Shown here: piece after piece, positions 62,707 through 64,000 of the stretch | How positions within the stretch are numbered: the first letter of the stretch is position 1 | Layout: each line of letters starts with the position of its first letter | DNA from: Paracoccaceae bacterium | Lineage (GTDB): Bacteria; Pseudomonadota; Alphaproteobacteria; Rhodobacterales; Rhodobacteraceae | Reading direction: 5' to 3' | DNA: 64,000 bases | Assembly (NCBI GenBank): GCA_016124615.1 | Contig: WGNF01000008.1 | Coordinates: forward strand, 62,001 to 126,000 | Translations under genes and position numbers: made by a program | Notes under the pieces: generated by a model | Databases searched by the model: none | What the model was told of the DNA's origin: nothing | What the model saw: the letters and a program-made list of their open reading frames with translations, nothing else

Positions 62707-64000
62707 TCAGCGCGTGGCCCAGCAGGTGGCGGGAACGCGGGTCAGCCGCAGCGGCGCCTTCAGGTAGGTCTCGGGCGTGGGCGTCAGGATGGCCAGCGGC
62801 GCGGCATCAGAGGCGCAGGCCGGGGCGGCGGTGCCGACGTAGAGCGCGTCGCCGGGCAGTTGGCGCGGCACCGGGTGGGTCATCTCGTAATGGTCGGTGT
62901 AGCAGTCCTCGTCGCCACAGTCGGCGGGGGGCGTCGCGTAGAACGGCAGGCCCGCACCGCGGCCGGTGTAGAAGAGGTCGGCGAGCACGCTGCGGTCTTG
63001 CGCCACGATGGCGGTGGCACCGGCCGCCCGGGCGACCGCCAGAATGCGCTGGCTGACCGCCGCGCGGCCAAGGTAGCGCATCAGCAGCGGGCGCCCGTTC
63101 GGGCCGGTCAACGCGGCCGGGGCCAGCGTCGCCAGCGGCAGCACGATGCAGAAGACAGCGTTCAGCACCAGCGTGGCCGCCCCCAGCCGGGGCCGATGGG
63201 CAAGCCAGGCAAAGACCAGCAGCGTCGCGGGCAGCCAGGCGGCGGCGGCCCAGTTGGCATAGGCGTGGTCCAGCAGCGCCTGCACCGAGACCAGCGCAAG
63301 GATCGGCAGCGCGACGACCAGCCACACCCGGTCCGGCCCCGTGCGGCGGCGCCAGTCGAGCGCGAGGCCCACGAAAAGCGGCACCGCCAGCGGCCCGAAG
63401 ATCACCAGTTGGCTGGCCAGAAACGCCGCCAGCGCCGCCGGGCTCAGCCGCAGATCGTCGGGGTCCACGACCCAGCCGATGTTGTCGGCGGTATGGGCAA
63501 AGGTCGGAAACCCGTGCACCGCGTTCCAGATCAGGTTGGGCGACAGCACCAGCAGGCAGGCGGCCAGCGCCACCAGCGCCGCCCGCCACCCCGGCCGTGC
63601 GCCGGGCAGCAGCAGCGCCGCCAGCACCGCGCCGCCGAGGTAGTAGAGCGCGGCATATTTCGCCAGCGCCCCCAGCCCGAGGCTGAGGCCCGCCAGCGCC
63701 GCCAGCGCCGCCCCGTCGCCCGCCAGCACCCGCCGCCAGGCCCAGAGCGACAGCGCGAGGAAGGGAAACATCATCGTGTCGGTGGCGATCAGCAGGCTGC
63801 CGACCGCCACCATCGGCAGCGTGACGAACCCCGCCGCGACCCAGACCGCGGCGCGCCTGCCCGCCGTCTCGGCCGCGATGCGGGCCAGGATCAGCGCGGT
63901 CGCGGCATGAAACAGCGGCGCGGGCAAGCGCACCCAGAACGGCGCATCCGACCCGGCAAGCGTGGTGGTCGCGCGGATCACCCAGCCGATCAGCGGCGGC
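62707..64000 (-). CDS. membrane glycosyltransferase of family 39 (PMT/ArnT type), 5' partial
   Basis: At least 431 residues are visible; the frame is open to the right edge, where PPLIGWVIR precedes the first in-window start, so the true N-terminus lies beyond. There are about ten hydrophobic helices. The end-of-helix PPLIGW and periplasmic C-terminal domain (DRSVLADLFYTGRGAGLPFY) are typical of undecaprenyl-phosphate-sugar-dependent transferases. The acceptor (lipid A, protein or polysaccharide) cannot be told. Confidence 0.85.
   Translation of the reverse strand, partial: PPLIGWVIRATTTLAGSDAPFWVRLPAPLFHAATALILARIAAETAGRRAAVWVAAGFVTLPMVAVGSLLIATDTMMFPFLALSLWAWRRVLAGDGAALAALAGLSLGLGALAKYAALYYLGGAVLAALLLPGARPGWRAALVALAACLLVLSPNLIWNAVHGFPTFAHTADNIGWVVDPDDLRLSPAALAAFLASQLVIFGPLAVPLFVGLALDWRRRTGPDRVWLVVALPILALVSVQALLDHAYANWAAAAWLPATLLVFAWLAHRPRLGAATLVLNAVFCIVLPLATLAPAALTGPNGRPLLMRYLGRAAVSQRILAVARAAGATAIVAQDRSVLADLFYTGRGAGLPFYATPPADCGDEDCYTDHYEMTHPVPRQLPGDALYVGTAAPACASDAAPLAILTPTPETYLKAPLRLTRVPATCWATR

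Overview
The window is high-G+C chromosomal DNA of an alphaproteobacterium, most likely a member of the Rhodobacteraceae/Paracoccaceae. Supporting signs are a 407-residue 5-aminolevulinate synthase preceded by an FNR-type promoter, the gene order aioX-aioS-aioR-aioB-aioA, a betaine-lipid (btaA-btaB) operon, tRNA genes with encoded CCA ends, and an M23 peptidase/bactofilin pair. This assignment is inferred from gene content; no rRNA lies in the window.

Positions 1-12550 are an arsenic island. The plus strand carries a flavoprotein with a cysteine-rich tail (cut by the left edge), an MFS transporter, a fused ArsR-ArsC protein, a glyceraldehyde-3-phosphate dehydrogenase and the organoarsenical exporter ArsJ. 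Convergent to them on the minus strand is the complete arsenite-oxidation set: periplasmic sensor AioX, histidine kinase AioS, response regulator AioR, and the Rieske (AioB) and molybdopterin (AioA) subunits. Together they can sense and oxidise As(III) in the periplasm, and reduce or esterify and export As(V) that enters the cell. AioR lacks the GAFTGA loop and the acidic Walker B residues of sigma-54 activators.

Positions 12551-20814 hold a gene-poor 0.9-kb gap, a secreted protein of about 85-residue repeats with a von Willebrand A domain, the membrane-lipid remodelling operon plcP-btaA-btaB, and a TPR-sulfotransferase. Positions 20831-31485 form a hexuronate/aldonate catabolic locus: gntR-kdgK read leftward from a control region with two palindromes, and three Gfo/Idh/MocA dehydrogenases, a complete sugar ABC importer and mannonate dehydratase uxuA read rightward. 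Positions 31563-39365 hold a molybdenum-hydroxylase operon (three subunits plus a MoaD-like protein), an acyl-CoA synthetase and an FMN/Fe-S/FAD oxidoreductase.

Positions 39531-58857 are mainly core genes: M23 peptidase and bactofilin, a DUF2189 membrane protein, prfB, PBP1A, an AMIN/amidase_3 amidase behind a four-copy 11-bp repeat, an aminotransferase, a DsbA-like protein, ispG, a RodZ-like protein, hemA, a dipeptidase, three tandem small secreted paralogues and two identical tRNA-Asp genes. A pirin and an NADPH-dependent FMN reductase follow. Positions 59935-62504 are a lower-G+C insert with two small orphan genes and an NgoMIV-type restriction-modification system, next to tRNA-Val. The right edge cuts a membrane glycosyltransferase.
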